Shown here piece by piece: positions 35,600-44,780 of a stretch of DNA of 59,548 nt. The notes below the pieces were generated by a model that saw nothing but the letters and a program-made list of their open reading frames with translations, had not been told where the DNA came from and made no database searches. The stretch is from a bacterium. GTDB lineage: Bacteria; Vulcanimicrobiota; Vulcanimicrobiia; Vulcanimicrobiales; SCRA01. The stretch spans positions 1 through 59,548 of the forward strand of contig SCRI01000075.1 of NCBI GenBank assembly GCA_004298675.1, given 5' to 3'. Position 1 is the stretch's first letter. Every line of letters starts with the position of its first letter. Position numbers and translations under genes: made by a program.

Positions 35600-36889
35600 C
35601 TACTCGTCGCCGCCGCTCGCACCGGTTGCGAGCAGCTCGTAGCTGCCGTAGGTTGCCACCGTCTGGCCCGCTTTGATGCCCTGCGAATGGACCTCCTGCC
35701 AGCCGCCTTGACTCCAGCCCAGCGTGACCTTCACCGCATCGAACGTGCCTTTGGCGTTGCGCACGAACACGACGTACTCGCCGTCGGCGGGATCCTGCAC
35801 GACGGCGCTGGATGGAACCAGCGTGACGCCGCGGTGCACGCCCGTTTGGATATCCACGGGGAGCACGGAATTGATGGCGGCGCGGGGTGCGCCGTCGAAG
35901 GCCACCACGGCCTGCCCCATCTGCGTGGTGGGATCGAGCGGGCGCACCACGCGCAGCACGCGCCCGCCGGCGCTGCCCGCGCGCACGGGGTTGCCGGCCT
36001 CGACGAGCGCCGCTTGATCGCCGGAGAGCGCGACGCGCAGCTGCGCGGAGTCGGGATTGACCACGGTGGCGACCACCGCTCCGGCATCGGCCCACTCGCC
36101 GGGATTGCGCTCCACGCTGGTCACCACGCCGTCGATCGGCGCGCGCAGCACGGCGTTGCTCTCGCCGCGGCGCGCCGCTTCGAGGGCCGCGCTGCCGGCG
36201 GCGGCGTCCGAGAGCGCCTGCGCGTAGTTTTGGCGCGCCTGCAGCAGCGAGTCGGGAAGTTTGGCACGGTCGGCGGCTAGAGCCGCAGCATCGAGCGCCA
36301 CCTGTTGACGCGCCGCCTCCACGTCCTTGAGCGCGGCGACGCCGCCTTGCAGCAGCGTCTGCTGCCGTGCCAGTGCGGAGCGGTCGCCCTGCAAGCGCGC
36401 CTGGTCCTGCCGCACCTGCGCCGCTTCGGGGCTCAGCTCCGAGCCCGGCGAGTGCGTCAAGCGCCGCGCGCGCTCCAACTGCCGCGTGGCCACGTCGAGT
36501 CGCACCTGCGCCGCGCCTTGCTGTACCGCTAGCGGTTGAATGTTACCGTTGGCCGCCGCGCCGACCGTGGTGAGGTCGAGGCGCGCCACCACTTCGCCGG
36601 CGGTCACGTGCTGGCCGGCGTGGACGTCGACGGCGGCGATGCGCCCCGGCTCCGCGAACGAGAGCTGCGCGATCCCGCCGGAGGCGGCCGCCACGCGCCC
36701 TTCGCCGCGGATCTCGTGGGCGACGCTGCCGATGCGCACGGCGGCCGTCTGCACGTGTTGTGCAGGCGCGGTCGTGGGAGCGCTCTGCGCGCTCTGCGCG
36801 CTGCCCTGCCGGCCGTGCAGCAGCACGCCGGTCAGAACCAGTACGGCGGCGGCGCCGGAAGCGATGAAGGTTCGGTTACGGGGTGACAT
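35600..36889 (-). CDS. RND efflux periplasmic adaptor (MFP/HlyD family)
   Basis: This 429-residue adaptor has an N-terminal membrane anchor or signal (about 8-28), a lipoyl half (ISFAEPGRIAAVDVHAGQ-like barrel-sandwich around 77-105), a long alpha-hairpin (120-240), the second lipoyl half APIDGVVTSVE and a beta-barrel/MP domain. It links the inner-membrane pump to the outer-membrane channel. Its start lies inside the end of the TolC-like gene (14-nt overlap). There is no lipobox cysteine. Confidence 0.9.
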   Translation of the reverse strand: MSPRNRTFIASGAAAVLVLTGVLLHGRQGSAQSAQSAPTTAPAQHVQTAAVRIGSVAHEIRGEGRVAAASGGIAQLSFAEPGRIAAVDVHAGQHVTAGEVVARLDLTTVGAAANGNIQPLAVQQGAAQVRLDVATRQLERARRLTHSPGSELSPEAAQVRQDQARLQGDRSALARQQTLLQGGVAALKDVEAARQQVALDAAALAADRAKLPDSLLQARQNYAQALSDAAAGSAALEAARRGESNAVLRAPIDGVVTSVERNPGEWADAGAVVATVVNPDSAQLRVALSGDQAALVEAGNPVRAGSAGGRVLRVVRPLDPTTQMGQAVVAFDGAPRAAINSVLPVDIQTGVHRGVTLVPSSAVVQDPADGEYVVFVRNAKGTFDAVKVTLGWSQGGWQEVHSQGIKAGQTVATYGSYELLATGASGGDE

Positions 36890-38084
36890 CTGGATCGACT
36901 CCTTGCGCTAGCCGCAGTGCGTAACGGGCTTTGACGGCGTCGGCCTGCGCCGAGATCAGCGCGCCGCGCGCCGCCGCCTCCTGTGCCTGCGCCGAGAGCA
37001 CTTGAAATGCGCTGATGGCGCCGTGCGCGAATCCCAGACCAGCCGCGCCGGCCGCGGCCTGCGCCGCTTCGACGGCGCGCTGCTCCGCCGCCACGCGCAC
37101 TTGCGCGGAGCGCGCGTCGGCCAAGGCGGACTCCACCTCCAGCACCACCTCGCGGCGCACGGCTTCGCGTGCCGCCAGCGCCCGCTCGACTCCGGCGCGC
37201 GCCACCGCCGTCTGCGCGCGCACGGCGCCGGCGCTGTCGATGGGGACGTGGAGATTCAGCGAGACCGTGACGCCGGCGACCGGCGCACCGGAGTCGATGC
37301 CCGACTGTCTGCCAGCCGCTGCATCGAGCGCAGGTGCATACGCCAGCGTTGCGGCACGCAGCGACGCCTGCGCCGCGCGTACGTCGTCGTCGGCGGCACG
37401 CAGGTCCCCGCGCGCGCCGAGCGCGGCGTTCACCGCCGCCTGCTCGGCGGGGATCGCCAGCGTGAGCGCGGGCGGCTGCTCCAGCGTGGGGCGTGCCGAA
37501 GGCGCCAGGCCCAGCGCCAGATCCAGCGTCGCGAAGGCGGTCTGCGTCTTGCCGTCGGCGCCGGCCTGAGTCGCCTGCGCGGAGGCGTACGCGGCGGTGG
37601 CCTGCTCCGCGTCGATGCGCGGACCGTCGCCCGCACGCAGGCGCAGGTTGGCCGCATCCAACAGGCGTTTGGCGCCGGCCGTTTGGGCGGCGGCGATGGA
37701 GGCTTCGTCGCCGGCTACCACCGCGTCGAGATACATCACCACCACGCGCAGCGTGGCCTCGTGCCGCGCGCGCTCCAAGCGCGCGACGGCGGCGCTCTGC
37801 GTCGAGCGTGCCGACGACGTTTGCGCCGCCGCTTGCCCGGGAAAGGCGAAGGCTTTGCTCAGACCTACCACGGTGGTGCGTTGCGCGATCGTGCCGGTCG
37901 TGCCCGCTTGCGGCGCGAGCGCGTACGAAACGAAGAGCTGCGGCGCGCTGCCCGCGCGCGCGGCCAGCGTGCCCGCTGAGGCGGCGTCGCGCTCGGCGGC
38001 TGCCTGCAGCACGGCGGGGTCGTGCGCCAAGGCCTGCGTGACGGCGCCGTGCAGCGAGAGCGCGAGCGTGAGTGTTGGGGTCAT
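36876..38084 (-). CDS. TolC-family outer-membrane efflux protein
   Basis: This 402-residue protein is of the outer-membrane efflux protein type, dominated by long alanine-rich helices in two repeats, as in TolC/CusC. MTPTLTLALSLHGAV is a short N-terminus that could be a weak signal peptide. The repeated pattern of helices ending in SAQVRVAAEQRAVEAA and GAISAFQVLSAQAQE is typical. The ATG at 38084 overlaps the RND stop (ATGA, 38081-38084). It is on the short side for the family. Confidence 0.82.
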   Translation of the reverse strand: MTPTLTLALSLHGAVTQALAHDPAVLQAAAERDAASAGTLAARAGSAPQLFVSYALAPQAGTTGTIAQRTTVVGLSKAFAFPGQAAAQTSSARSTQSAAVARLERARHEATLRVVVMYLDAVVAGDEASIAAAQTAGAKRLLDAANLRLRAGDGPRIDAEQATAAYASAQATQAGADGKTQTAFATLDLALGLAPSARPTLEQPPALTLAIPAEQAAVNAALGARGDLRAADDDVRAAQASLRAATLAYAPALDAAAGRQSGIDSGAPVAGVTVSLNLHVPIDSAGAVRAQTAVARAGVERALAAREAVRREVVLEVESALADARSAQVRVAAEQRAVEAAQAAAGAAGLGFAHGAISAFQVLSAQAQEAAARGALISAQADAVKARYALRLAQGVDPDVTP

Positions 38085-41000
38085 GCCTGGGTCGTCCTCC
38101 AGCGTTTCATCGCGGCATAGAACGTGGGGATGATCCCCAGCGTGAAGATCGTGGCGGTGGAGAGGCCGCCGATGACCGCGATGGCCAGCGGCCGCTCCAT
38201 CTCCGAGCCGGCGCCGATGCCCAGCGCCAGCGGCAGCAAACCGCCGATGGCCGCGAGCGTCGTCATCACGATCGGCCGCAGCCGGATGCGCCCCGCGGCG
38301 ACGAGGGCGTCGTCGATGCTCGCGCCTGCGTCGAGCTCTTTGCGTGCGGCGTCCAGCAGCAGGATGCCGTTCTTGACCACGATGCCAACCAGGAGGATCA
38401 AGCCCATGAACGAGGAGACGTTGAAGGGCGTGCGCGTCACCAGGAGCGCCACGGCTACGCCCACCATCGCCAGGGGAATCGCGATGAGAATCACCGCGGG
38501 CTCGCGGTAGCTGCGGAAGGTGAAGACCATCACCACGAACACCAGCAATATCGCCACGATGCCCACCACCGCGAACTCCTTGAACGATTGCTGCTGCGCG
38601 GCGTAGGCGCCGCCGATCGCGGCGCGGTAGCCCGGCGGCAGCGTCACGCTCGCGAGCGCGTGCTTGAGGTTGGCGATGGCTGCGGAGAGGGTGCCGGAGT
38701 ACGACGCGGTGACGACGTCCTGCGGTTGGCCGTTGGCCTCGTAGATGTCGGTGCGCGGCGGCGCGGGGCCGATGTCGGCGAGGCTTCCCAGCGCAGCCAC
38801 GCCGTTGGGGCCAACCACCGGAACGTCGGCGATCTGCTCCGGCGCAAAACGCCATTGCGGTGCGTAACGGACGCGGATCGGCACGACGTTGGGCGGCACG
38901 GAGATGCCCGCCGCAACGTCGCCGCGCACGGCGGCGGTGAGCGTGGCATCGAAGTCGCTGGGCGAGAGTCCCAACCCCGCCGGCAGCCCCAGCCGCGGGC
39001 GGATCGCCAGCGAGGGATCCTCCACCACCACGCCGTCGAAGACGTCGTGGATGCCCGCCGCCGAGGAGACGGCGGCGGCAACCTTGGGTGCCAGCGCCGT
39101 CAGTACGCGATGGTCGGGACCGGAGAGCCTGATCTCCACCGGTGCCGGCGCGCCGGAGAGATCGTTGATCATATCCTCCAGTACCTGGTGGAAGTCGAGT
39201 TGGACGTTGGGGTAGGCGTCTTGGATGTTATCGCGTAGGCGCCCGATCAGATCTTCGATGGGCGGGCGCGTTCCCGACGCGCGCAGCGTGACGCGCAGGA
39301 TGCCTTGGTTCTGCGGCAACGGGGTGAAACCGGTCGTGTCGATGCCGGTGAAGTTGCCTTGTGCACGTACACCGGGGAGCGCCGCGGCCAAGTGCTCCAT
39401 GCCGTCGGCCACGCGCGTCGTCTCCGCCAGCGAGGTTCCCGGCGGCAGCGTATAGCTGACTTCGAAGGCACCTTCGTCCATGCGCGGCAGAAAGCCGTTG
39501 GGCAGCCGCGTGAGGATCAGCACGGTGAGTAGCAGGCAGACGGCGCCGGCCGCATAGGCCTTCCACGGGCGCGCCAGCGCGCCGCGCAGGACCGGTTCGT
39601 AGACGCGCAGCAGCGTCTCCAGCACGCGGTTGTGCCGGATCTTGCGCTCGCCGCCGGCGAGAAAGCGTTCGGCCAGAATCGGCGCCAGGAAGAGCGCCAG
39701 CAGCAGCGAGGCGATCAGCGAGACACCCAGCGTGATCGAGAGCGCGCGGAAGAACGAACCCGTGATGCCGCTGACGAATGCCAGCGGAAGGAAGACCACC
39801 AGCGTCGTCGTGGTCGAGGCGATCATCGCGGCGGAGATCTGTCCGCTTGCGTCGACGATTGCTTCGCGGCGCCCTTTGCCCAACTGCAGGTTACGCTCGA
39901 TGTTTTCGATGACCACGATAGCGTCGTCGATAATCAGTCCCACCGCTACCGCCAAGCCGCCGGCGCTCATGAGGTTCACGCTCTCGTGCGCCACGCGCAT
40001 GAAGGCAAAGGTCACCAGCATCGCCATGGGGATGACGAAGGCGGCGATGGCCGTGACGCGCCAGCTTCCCAAAAAGAAGAAGATCACCCCCACCGCCAGC
40101 GCCGCGCCGATGAGGATGGAATCTCGCAGCGTGCGCTGCGAATCGCGGATCAGCGTGGTCTGATCCCAGTACTTCGTGACCTGCGTCGCGGCCGGCAACG
40201 CGCGTGTGAGCTGGGGCAGACGGCTCTCGAAGATGTTCGCCAGCTTCACCAAGTCCGCGTTCTGCTGCGCGTAGACGCTAAGCGTCACCACTGGCCGGCC
40301 CTTGGCGCTGGCCGAGTTGGTGGTGGGCGCGACCGAGAGGTGGACGCCGGCGACGTCGCCCACGCGCAGCGTGACGCCGTTGCGCACGGCGACGGGGATG
40401 GCGGCGATGCCTTGCGCGTCCTGGATGCGCGCATCGACGGTGGCGAAGAGCCGGCGGTAGCCGCTCTCGCCGTGGCCGATCGACTGCACGGCCGTGGCGC
40501 CGGCGATGGCCTGCTCCACGTCCGCGACGGTGAGCTTGCGGGCCGCGAGCTTGAGCGGATCCACGTCCACGGCGAACTCACGTGGATTGCCGCCGACCAC
40601 CATCATGCGCGCCATGCCGGGGATGCCGGTGAAGATCGCCGTGGAGCTGCGCTCGATCTGCTCGTGCAGAATCGTGCGGGAGACGCGCGGCGATGTGAAC
40701 GCAAACGAGAGGATAGGCTCGAAGTTGGACGCGACGATGCGCGCCTGTACCTGCGCGTCGGCCGGGAGGCTCCCCGAGATCGTCGAGAGCGCCTGCGTGA
40801 TCGCCTGGAGATCGCGGTTGGGATCGGTATTGCCGTAGAAGTCGGCGATGAGATCGACGTTGCCCTGCGAGGAGTTCGCGCGCACCGAGCGGATACCGGG
40901 GGCGAGCGTCACCGCCGCCTGGAGCGGGCGCGCCACCTGGAGGCTCATCTGTTCGGCCGGCGTATCGCCGCGGCTGACCGTCACCTCCACGCGCGAAAAG

Positions 41001-41122
41001 GCCATCGCCGGGAAGATGGCCTTGGGTAGGATGAGGTAGGCTTGGAGGCCGGCGAGCGCCAGGATCGCGGCGACGAGCGCGATCGCGCGCCGGTGACGGA
41101 GGCCGAACGAGGCGAGATTCAC
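38081..41122 (-). CDS. RND efflux transporter permease (AcrB/CusA-like)
   Basis: This roughly 1013-residue inner-membrane proton antiporter has twelve transmembrane segments and two large periplasmic loops. AVGLIIDDAIVVIENIER in TM4 carries the proton-relay aspartates, and VGIVVKNGILLLDAARKE is the matching segment in TM10. With its adaptor and channel it forms a tripartite pump. The start is uncertain: GTG 41122 gives a normal N-terminus just before TM1; ATG 41182 adds 20 residues and shares the CCATGG with the dus start; the frame runs to 41272. The substrate (drug, solvent or metal) is not decidable. Confidence 0.92.
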   Translation of the reverse strand: MNLASFGLRHRRAIALVAAILALAGLQAYLILPKAIFPAMAFSRVEVTVSRGDTPAEQMSLQVARPLQAAVTLAPGIRSVRANSSQGNVDLIADFYGNTDPNRDLQAITQALSTISGSLPADAQVQARIVASNFEPILSFAFTSPRVSRTILHEQIERSSTAIFTGIPGMARMMVVGGNPREFAVDVDPLKLAARKLTVADVEQAIAGATAVQSIGHGESGYRRLFATVDARIQDAQGIAAIPVAVRNGVTLRVGDVAGVHLSVAPTTNSASAKGRPVVTLSVYAQQNADLVKLANIFESRLPQLTRALPAATQVTKYWDQTTLIRDSQRTLRDSILIGAALAVGVIFFFLGSWRVTAIAAFVIPMAMLVTFAFMRVAHESVNLMSAGGLAVAVGLIIDDAIVVIENIERNLQLGKGRREAIVDASGQISAAMIASTTTTLVVFLPLAFVSGITGSFFRALSITLGVSLIASLLLALFLAPILAERFLAGGERKIRHNRVLETLLRVYEPVLRGALARPWKAYAAGAVCLLLTVLILTRLPNGFLPRMDEGAFEVSYTLPPGTSLAETTRVADGMEHLAAALPGVRAQGNFTGIDTTGFTPLPQNQGILRVTLRASGTRPPIEDLIGRLRDNIQDAYPNVQLDFHQVLEDMINDLSGAPAPVEIRLSGPDHRVLTALAPKVAAAVSSAAGIHDVFDGVVVEDPSLAIRPRLGLPAGLGLSPSDFDATLTAAVRGDVAAGISVPPNVVPIRVRYAPQWRFAPEQIADVPVVGPNGVAALGSLADIGPAPPRTDIYEANGQPQDVVTASYSGTLSAAIANLKHALASVTLPPGYRAAIGGAYAAQQQSFKEFAVVGIVAILLVFVVMVFTFRSYREPAVILIAIPLAMVGVAVALLVTRTPFNVSSFMGLILLVGIVVKNGILLLDAARKELDAGASIDDALVAAGRIRLRPIVMTTLAAIGGLLPLALGIGAGSEMERPLAIAVIGGLSTATIFTLGIIPTFYAAMKRWRTTQA

Positions 41123-41164
41123 CAACCGAGCATAGCCGTTGATGATGAACGGCGGATGACGTGG

Positions 41165-41170
41165 TAGAAT
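41165..41170 (+). promoter_or_regulatory. Extended minus-10 of the dus gene, near-leaderless
   Basis: TGGTAGAAT (41162-41170) is an extended minus-10 with no good minus-35. The expected start, about 41177, leaves only some four bases before the ATG at 41181, and no ribosome site is visible. Confidence 0.45.
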
Positions 41171-41180
41171 CGGCAGTGCC

Positions 41181-42185
41181 ATGGCCCAAGCGATCCCGCC
41201 GCTGCGCATCGGACCCCACACGATCTGGCCCCCCATCGTCCTCGCGCCGATGTCGGGGGTCACCAATCGCACCCTGCGGGCGCTCTACAAGCCCTTCGGG
41301 CTCGGTCTGACCGTCACCGAGTTCGTCTCCTCGAACGCCCTGCAGTTCGGCAGCCGGCGCACGATGGAGATGATCGACCAGCACGGCTTGGAGCATCCCG
41401 TCTCCACGCAGCTCTGGGGCAACGACCCGCGCGTCATGGCCTATGCGGCCAAGGTGGTGCGCGAGTGCGGCGCCGACATCGTGGACATCAACTTCGGTTG
41501 CCCCGCGCCCAAGGTGACCAAGACTGAAGGCGGCAGTGCCTGCCTGCGCGACGTCGAGCGTTGCGAGGCGATCATGCGCGCGGTGGTCGCGGCCGTCGAC
41601 TGCCCGGTGACGGTAAAGATGCGCCTGGGCTGGACGGAGCAGGACCTCGTCTTCGTGGAGGTTGCCAAGCGCGCGCAGGCGGTGGGCGTCCAGGCGGTGA
41701 CGCTGCACGCGCGCACCGCGCGGCAGTTCTACAAAGGCAGCGCCGATTGGGAGCAGATCGCGGCGCTCAAGCACGCCGTCGACATCCCGGTGATCGGCAA
41801 CGGTGACTTAGACGATCCCCATCTTGCCATGGAGCGCATGCGCGCGAGCGGCGTCGACGCAGTGATGCTGGGGCGCGCCACGCTGGGCAATCCCTGGCTG
41901 ATCTCGGCGCTGCGCACGCTGATGGAGGGCGCGCAGGCGCAACCGTATCCCGCGGCGGCGGAGCGCCTGCGCTACGCCATCCATCACTATCGTACGATGG
42001 TGGAGGAGTGGGGCGAGGAGCGCGCGGTGCCGCAGATGCGCAAGCACTTGGGCTACTATCTCAAGGGCTTCGCCGGCGCCAGCGAGCTGCGCGAGCGCGT
42101 GATGCGCACGAGCGGCGCCGAGGAAACGATCGCGGTGGTGGAGTCGACGATCGCGCGCCTGGAATCCGCGCCGCTCGTGGCCTAG
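41181..42185 (+). CDS. dusB: tRNA-dihydrouridine synthase
   Basis: This 334-residue FMN enzyme reduces specific uridines in tRNA D-loops. The TIM-barrel starts PPIVLAPMSGVTN (17-29); the catalytic cysteine is C107 in NFGCPAPKV; HARTARQFYKGSADW and VIGNGDL are further Dus motifs, and a C-terminal helical domain with KHLGYYLKGF follows. Family members of this length are DusB type. The start is fixed by the extended minus-10 and conserved N-terminus. Confidence 0.93.
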   Translation: MAQAIPPLRIGPHTIWPPIVLAPMSGVTNRTLRALYKPFGLGLTVTEFVSSNALQFGSRRTMEMIDQHGLEHPVSTQLWGNDPRVMAYAAKVVRECGADIVDINFGCPAPKVTKTEGGSACLRDVERCEAIMRAVVAAVDCPVTVKMRLGWTEQDLVFVEVAKRAQAVGVQAVTLHARTARQFYKGSADWEQIAALKHAVDIPVIGNGDLDDPHLAMERMRASGVDAVMLGRATLGNPWLISALRTLMEGAQAQPYPAAAERLRYAIHHYRTMVEEWGEERAVPQMRKHLGYYLKGFAGASELRERVMRTSGAEETIAVVESTIARLESAPLVA

Positions 42186-42201
42186 CGCTGATCCGCGGGC
42201 G

Positions 42202-42516
42202 CTAGAACATCACCGGCAGCGCCTCGGATTTGGCCAGCGCCTCCTCCATCGAATAGGTGGCGTGAATGCGCGACGTGTTCCACTGGATCAGACGGCTCTC
42301 GAACATGAAATCGCGCACGGCCTCGATGCTCGCCGACTCCACGATCGCCATGACGATGTGATCGGGGCCGAAGACGCGGATCGTGATGATGTTCAAGCCG
42401 AGCTTGCGGGCGAGATCGGGAATGCGCTGCGCGCCTTCCTTCATCAGCGCGCGCACCTGTGCGTTCGACGTGGGGCAGTGCTCGGGGCTGTGCTTGGCCA
42501 AGATGACGTACTGCAT
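42202..42516 (-). CDS. Small ferredoxin-like barrel protein (DUF3303-type)
   Basis: This 104-residue cytosolic protein has a beta-alpha-beta pattern with MQYVILAKHSPEHCPTSN at the start, FGPDHIVMAIVES in the middle and QWNTSRIHATYSMEEAL near the end. I recognise this as a dimeric alpha-beta barrel small family often labelled DUF3303; no function is established. It has its own promoter and operator-like dyad. It lies at the end of the symporter and OsmC group, separated from osmC by 99 nt. Confidence 0.75.
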   Translation of the reverse strand: MQYVILAKHSPEHCPTSNAQVRALMKEGAQRIPDLARKLGLNIITIRVFGPDHIVMAIVESASIEAVRDFMFESRLIQWNTSRIHATYSMEEALAKSEALPVMF

Positions 42517-42539
42517 CAGCGTTCTCCTCTGCCGACCGG

Positions 42540-42587
42540 GGACTGCAACGTAGCCTGATTCTAGGGTGCAGTCCGCGGCTGAGGCAA
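42540..42587 (-). promoter_or_regulatory. Promoter with flanking inverted repeat upstream of the small barrel protein
   Basis: On the minus strand TTGCCT (42582-42587) is 18 bp from TAGAAT (42558-42563). Perfect 8-bp inverted arms GGACTGCA (42540-42547) and TGCAGTCC (42567-42574) flank the minus-10, centred on it. This is a classic repressor-operator geometry. Confidence 0.6.
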
Positions 42588-42615
42588 GGAACGACCGCCG
42601 CCTTGTGCTCCGCTC

Positions 42616-43116
42616 TCACGCGCCGCGAACGGCGGCGTCCGCGTGCTTACCCGAAAGGCTCACGAGCCACGTCAGCTCTTGCTCGATCCCGGCATCCTTG
42701 ACGAGGTTGTACATGGGGCAGCGCGCGCGGTGCAGCTCCTTGAGCCGCTCGATCGCCACGCCGTCCGCGTCGTCGACGCCGAGCCGGATGGTGCATTCGA
42801 TGCGCTGGTAGTGCGGCGAGACCGGCGCGGTGCCGAAGAGGCCGCGCCGGTCAACCGTGGCCACGCTCTCGAGCTCCACGCTCTGCACGTGCAGTTGCAG
42901 CTCGCGCGCGATCATCACGATGACGATCTGCAGGCACGCATTGTAAGAACCTAGCACGTACTCCAGCGGCGTGGGCCCCGCGTCCTTGCCGCCGAGCTTT
43001 GCCGGCTCGTCGACGGTGAAGGCATGTCCGCGCACGTGCTGGAGCGAGGCGAAGGCGCCCTGCCACTCCAGCGTGGCGTGGATATGTCGAAGCTCCGAGT
43101 GCTGCTCAGCCGGCAT
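42616..43116 (-). CDS. OsmC-family peroxiredoxin-like protein
   Basis: This 166-residue OsmC/Ohr-fold protein has both family cysteines: C61 in SYNACLQI and C133 in ARCPMYN. OsmC proteins reduce organic hydroperoxides through this cysteine pair. The ATG at 43116 is preferred to 43134 because GGAGGTGGAG precedes it. It overlaps the symporter stop by 11 nt. Which hydroperoxide it handles is unknown. Confidence 0.88.
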   Translation of the reverse strand: MPAEQHSELRHIHATLEWQGAFASLQHVRGHAFTVDEPAKLGGKDAGPTPLEYVLGSYNACLQIVIVMIARELQLHVQSVELESVATVDRRGLFGTAPVSPHYQRIECTIRLGVDDADGVAIERLKELHRARCPMYNLVKDAGIEQELTWLVSLSGKHADAAVRGA

Positions 43117-44725
43117 ACTCCACCTCCTGCGCAATGTTCACGGTAGCAAGAGCGGCCGGCTCGCGCGTGGCGTCGATGACGGCCACGAAGAGCGCGCTCA
43201 CGATCACGAAGGCGACCAGACCCACCAAACCGGCGGCATAGAGCGGCGCCGCAAAGAGCGCGAGCGTGAGCCCTGCCAGCGCCGCCGTGCCGAGCGCGGT
43301 CGCGCCGCGCGCGGAAAGCTGCAGCGTGTAGCTGCCGCGGCGCTCGATCAGCGTGATCGCCGCCAGCGCGACGATGTTGGCGATCATCCCCGGCCACACG
43401 GGATGCGTGTGCAGGAAGAAGAGCGCCAGACTCCAGTGGCTGAGATGGTACCAGCCCAAGCCCGTGAGCGTGCCTACCGCCATCGACGCGAGCACGGCAC
43501 GGCGCGTGGCCAGCGGCCAGAAGAGCGCCGCCACCACCGGCGCGAACGTGGCGGAGTTACGCGTCACCCAGGCTAACACGTTCCACCACGCCGACTGCTC
43601 GGAGCGCAGCGAGGCGAAGACCACCATCAGCACCGTCAGCAGCACCAGCGACCAGCGCGTGTAGCGCACGTAGGCCGCATGGGGGCGGCCGGGCAGCAGT
43701 GCCGTGCCGACGTCGCGCCCTAGGCTCGTGGCGCCGGAGAATTGGCAGGGTGCGCCCCAACCCAGCGCGCAGGCCCAGAAGCCCAACAGGAAGAGCGCCG
43801 CCAGCGGAGCCGGCAGCACGTGCGCGAGGTACTGCGGCACCGCGATCAGCCCGGCCTTACCGCCGGGCACGGCGTACGCGGCCGCAAGGCCGATCACCAC
43901 GGCGCCCGCGATCAGCGGCAGCCCTAGCCCAGCCGCCCAGTAGAGACCGCGTTTGCCCTCTGCGAGCGTGCGGCAGGAGAGCGCCATTTGGAAGGTGGCT
44001 TGAGCCAAGATCACGTTGAGCACGAAGGTGCCGAACCAGGCCACGATCGTCTGCACGCCCACCGTGGCGGGAGCGAAGAGCTCGGGGCGCGCGGCCGCGA
44101 GCTGGCGCAAGCCCGCGATGCCGGGATCGATGAAGACCGCCGTCAGACCGACGCCGAGCATCACGTAGATCGTGATGACGTTGAAGAGCTGCGTGTAACC
44201 GACGGACCACATGCCGCCGAACTGCAGGTAGATCAGCAGCAACGCCGCCGTGACCGCCACCGAGAGCAGCAGCGAGAGCCCCGTGAAGACGTGCAGCGCC
44301 GAAGCGAAGGCCAGCGCGGTCGCCACCGACCACATGGGGAAGGCGAACGCGGTAATCGCGCCGCCCAGGGCCCGTGCACTTTCGCCGAAGTGATCGCCGA
44401 TCAGCCCCGAGACGGTAACCAGCAGGCGCTCGCGAAACGGCGCCAGCAGCACGGCGGCGATCAGCAGCACTTGCGCGGTCTCGGCCACGCCATACCAGAC
44501 CGCGGAGACGCCCTTGAGATACGAGAGCTCCAAGATCGCGATGAATGAGGAGCCGGAGAAGAGTCCCGTCACGCAGACGGCGACGAACAGTGCGTTGAAC
44601 GAGCGTCCCCCCACGAAGTAGCCGCCGCCCCCGTCCGCCTTACGGTGGGCAAAACGCCCAACCGCGACGAGCAGGATGGTGTAGGCTGCGGCCAGTGAGA
44701 TAAACCAAGAGCCTACGGTTGTCAT
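43106..44725 (-). CDS. Sodium:solute symporter family transporter
   Basis: This 539-residue membrane protein has about thirteen hydrophobic segments. SSS family signs include GGRSFNALFVAV in TM2 and GLFSGSSFIAILE near the Na+ site, and QFSGATSLGRD in the second inverted repeat. The substrate cannot be named (proline, pantothenate, sugar or acid are all carried by relatives). A promoter about 190 nt upstream and a structured leader precede it. AAGGA is placed seven bases before the ATG. Confidence 0.88.
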   Translation of the reverse strand: MTTVGSWFISLAAAYTILLVAVGRFAHRKADGGGGYFVGGRSFNALFVAVCVTGLFSGSSFIAILELSYLKGVSAVWYGVAETAQVLLIAAVLLAPFRERLLVTVSGLIGDHFGESARALGGAITAFAFPMWSVATALAFASALHVFTGLSLLLSVAVTAALLLIYLQFGGMWSVGYTQLFNVITIYVMLGVGLTAVFIDPGIAGLRQLAAARPELFAPATVGVQTIVAWFGTFVLNVILAQATFQMALSCRTLAEGKRGLYWAAGLGLPLIAGAVVIGLAAAYAVPGGKAGLIAVPQYLAHVLPAPLAALFLLGFWACALGWGAPCQFSGATSLGRDVGTALLPGRPHAAYVRYTRWSLVLLTVLMVVFASLRSEQSAWWNVLAWVTRNSATFAPVVAALFWPLATRRAVLASMAVGTLTGLGWYHLSHWSLALFFLHTHPVWPGMIANIVALAAITLIERRGSYTLQLSARGATALGTAALAGLTLALFAAPLYAAGLVGLVAFVIVSALFVAVIDATREPAALATVNIAQEVEYAG

Positions 44726-44748
44726 CTCTACGTCCTTGCAGAATGGAA

Positions 44749-44780
44749 CAGGGCCCCTTGCCGTCCGGCGAGGGGCCCTG
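44749..44780 (-). promoter_or_regulatory. Long hairpin in the symporter leader
   Basis: A 13- to 15-bp stem with a single G-U is centred at 44764-44765 and ends about 23 nt before the symporter start codon. It lies in the leader transcript and is followed only by a poor U-tract, so it may be an attenuator or a translation-control structure. Confidence 0.5.

Noticed and set aside
41123-41272. N-terminal extension of the RND permease to 41272
   Set aside because: It would overlap the dus gene start by about 90 bp and adds residues not seen in RND proteins.
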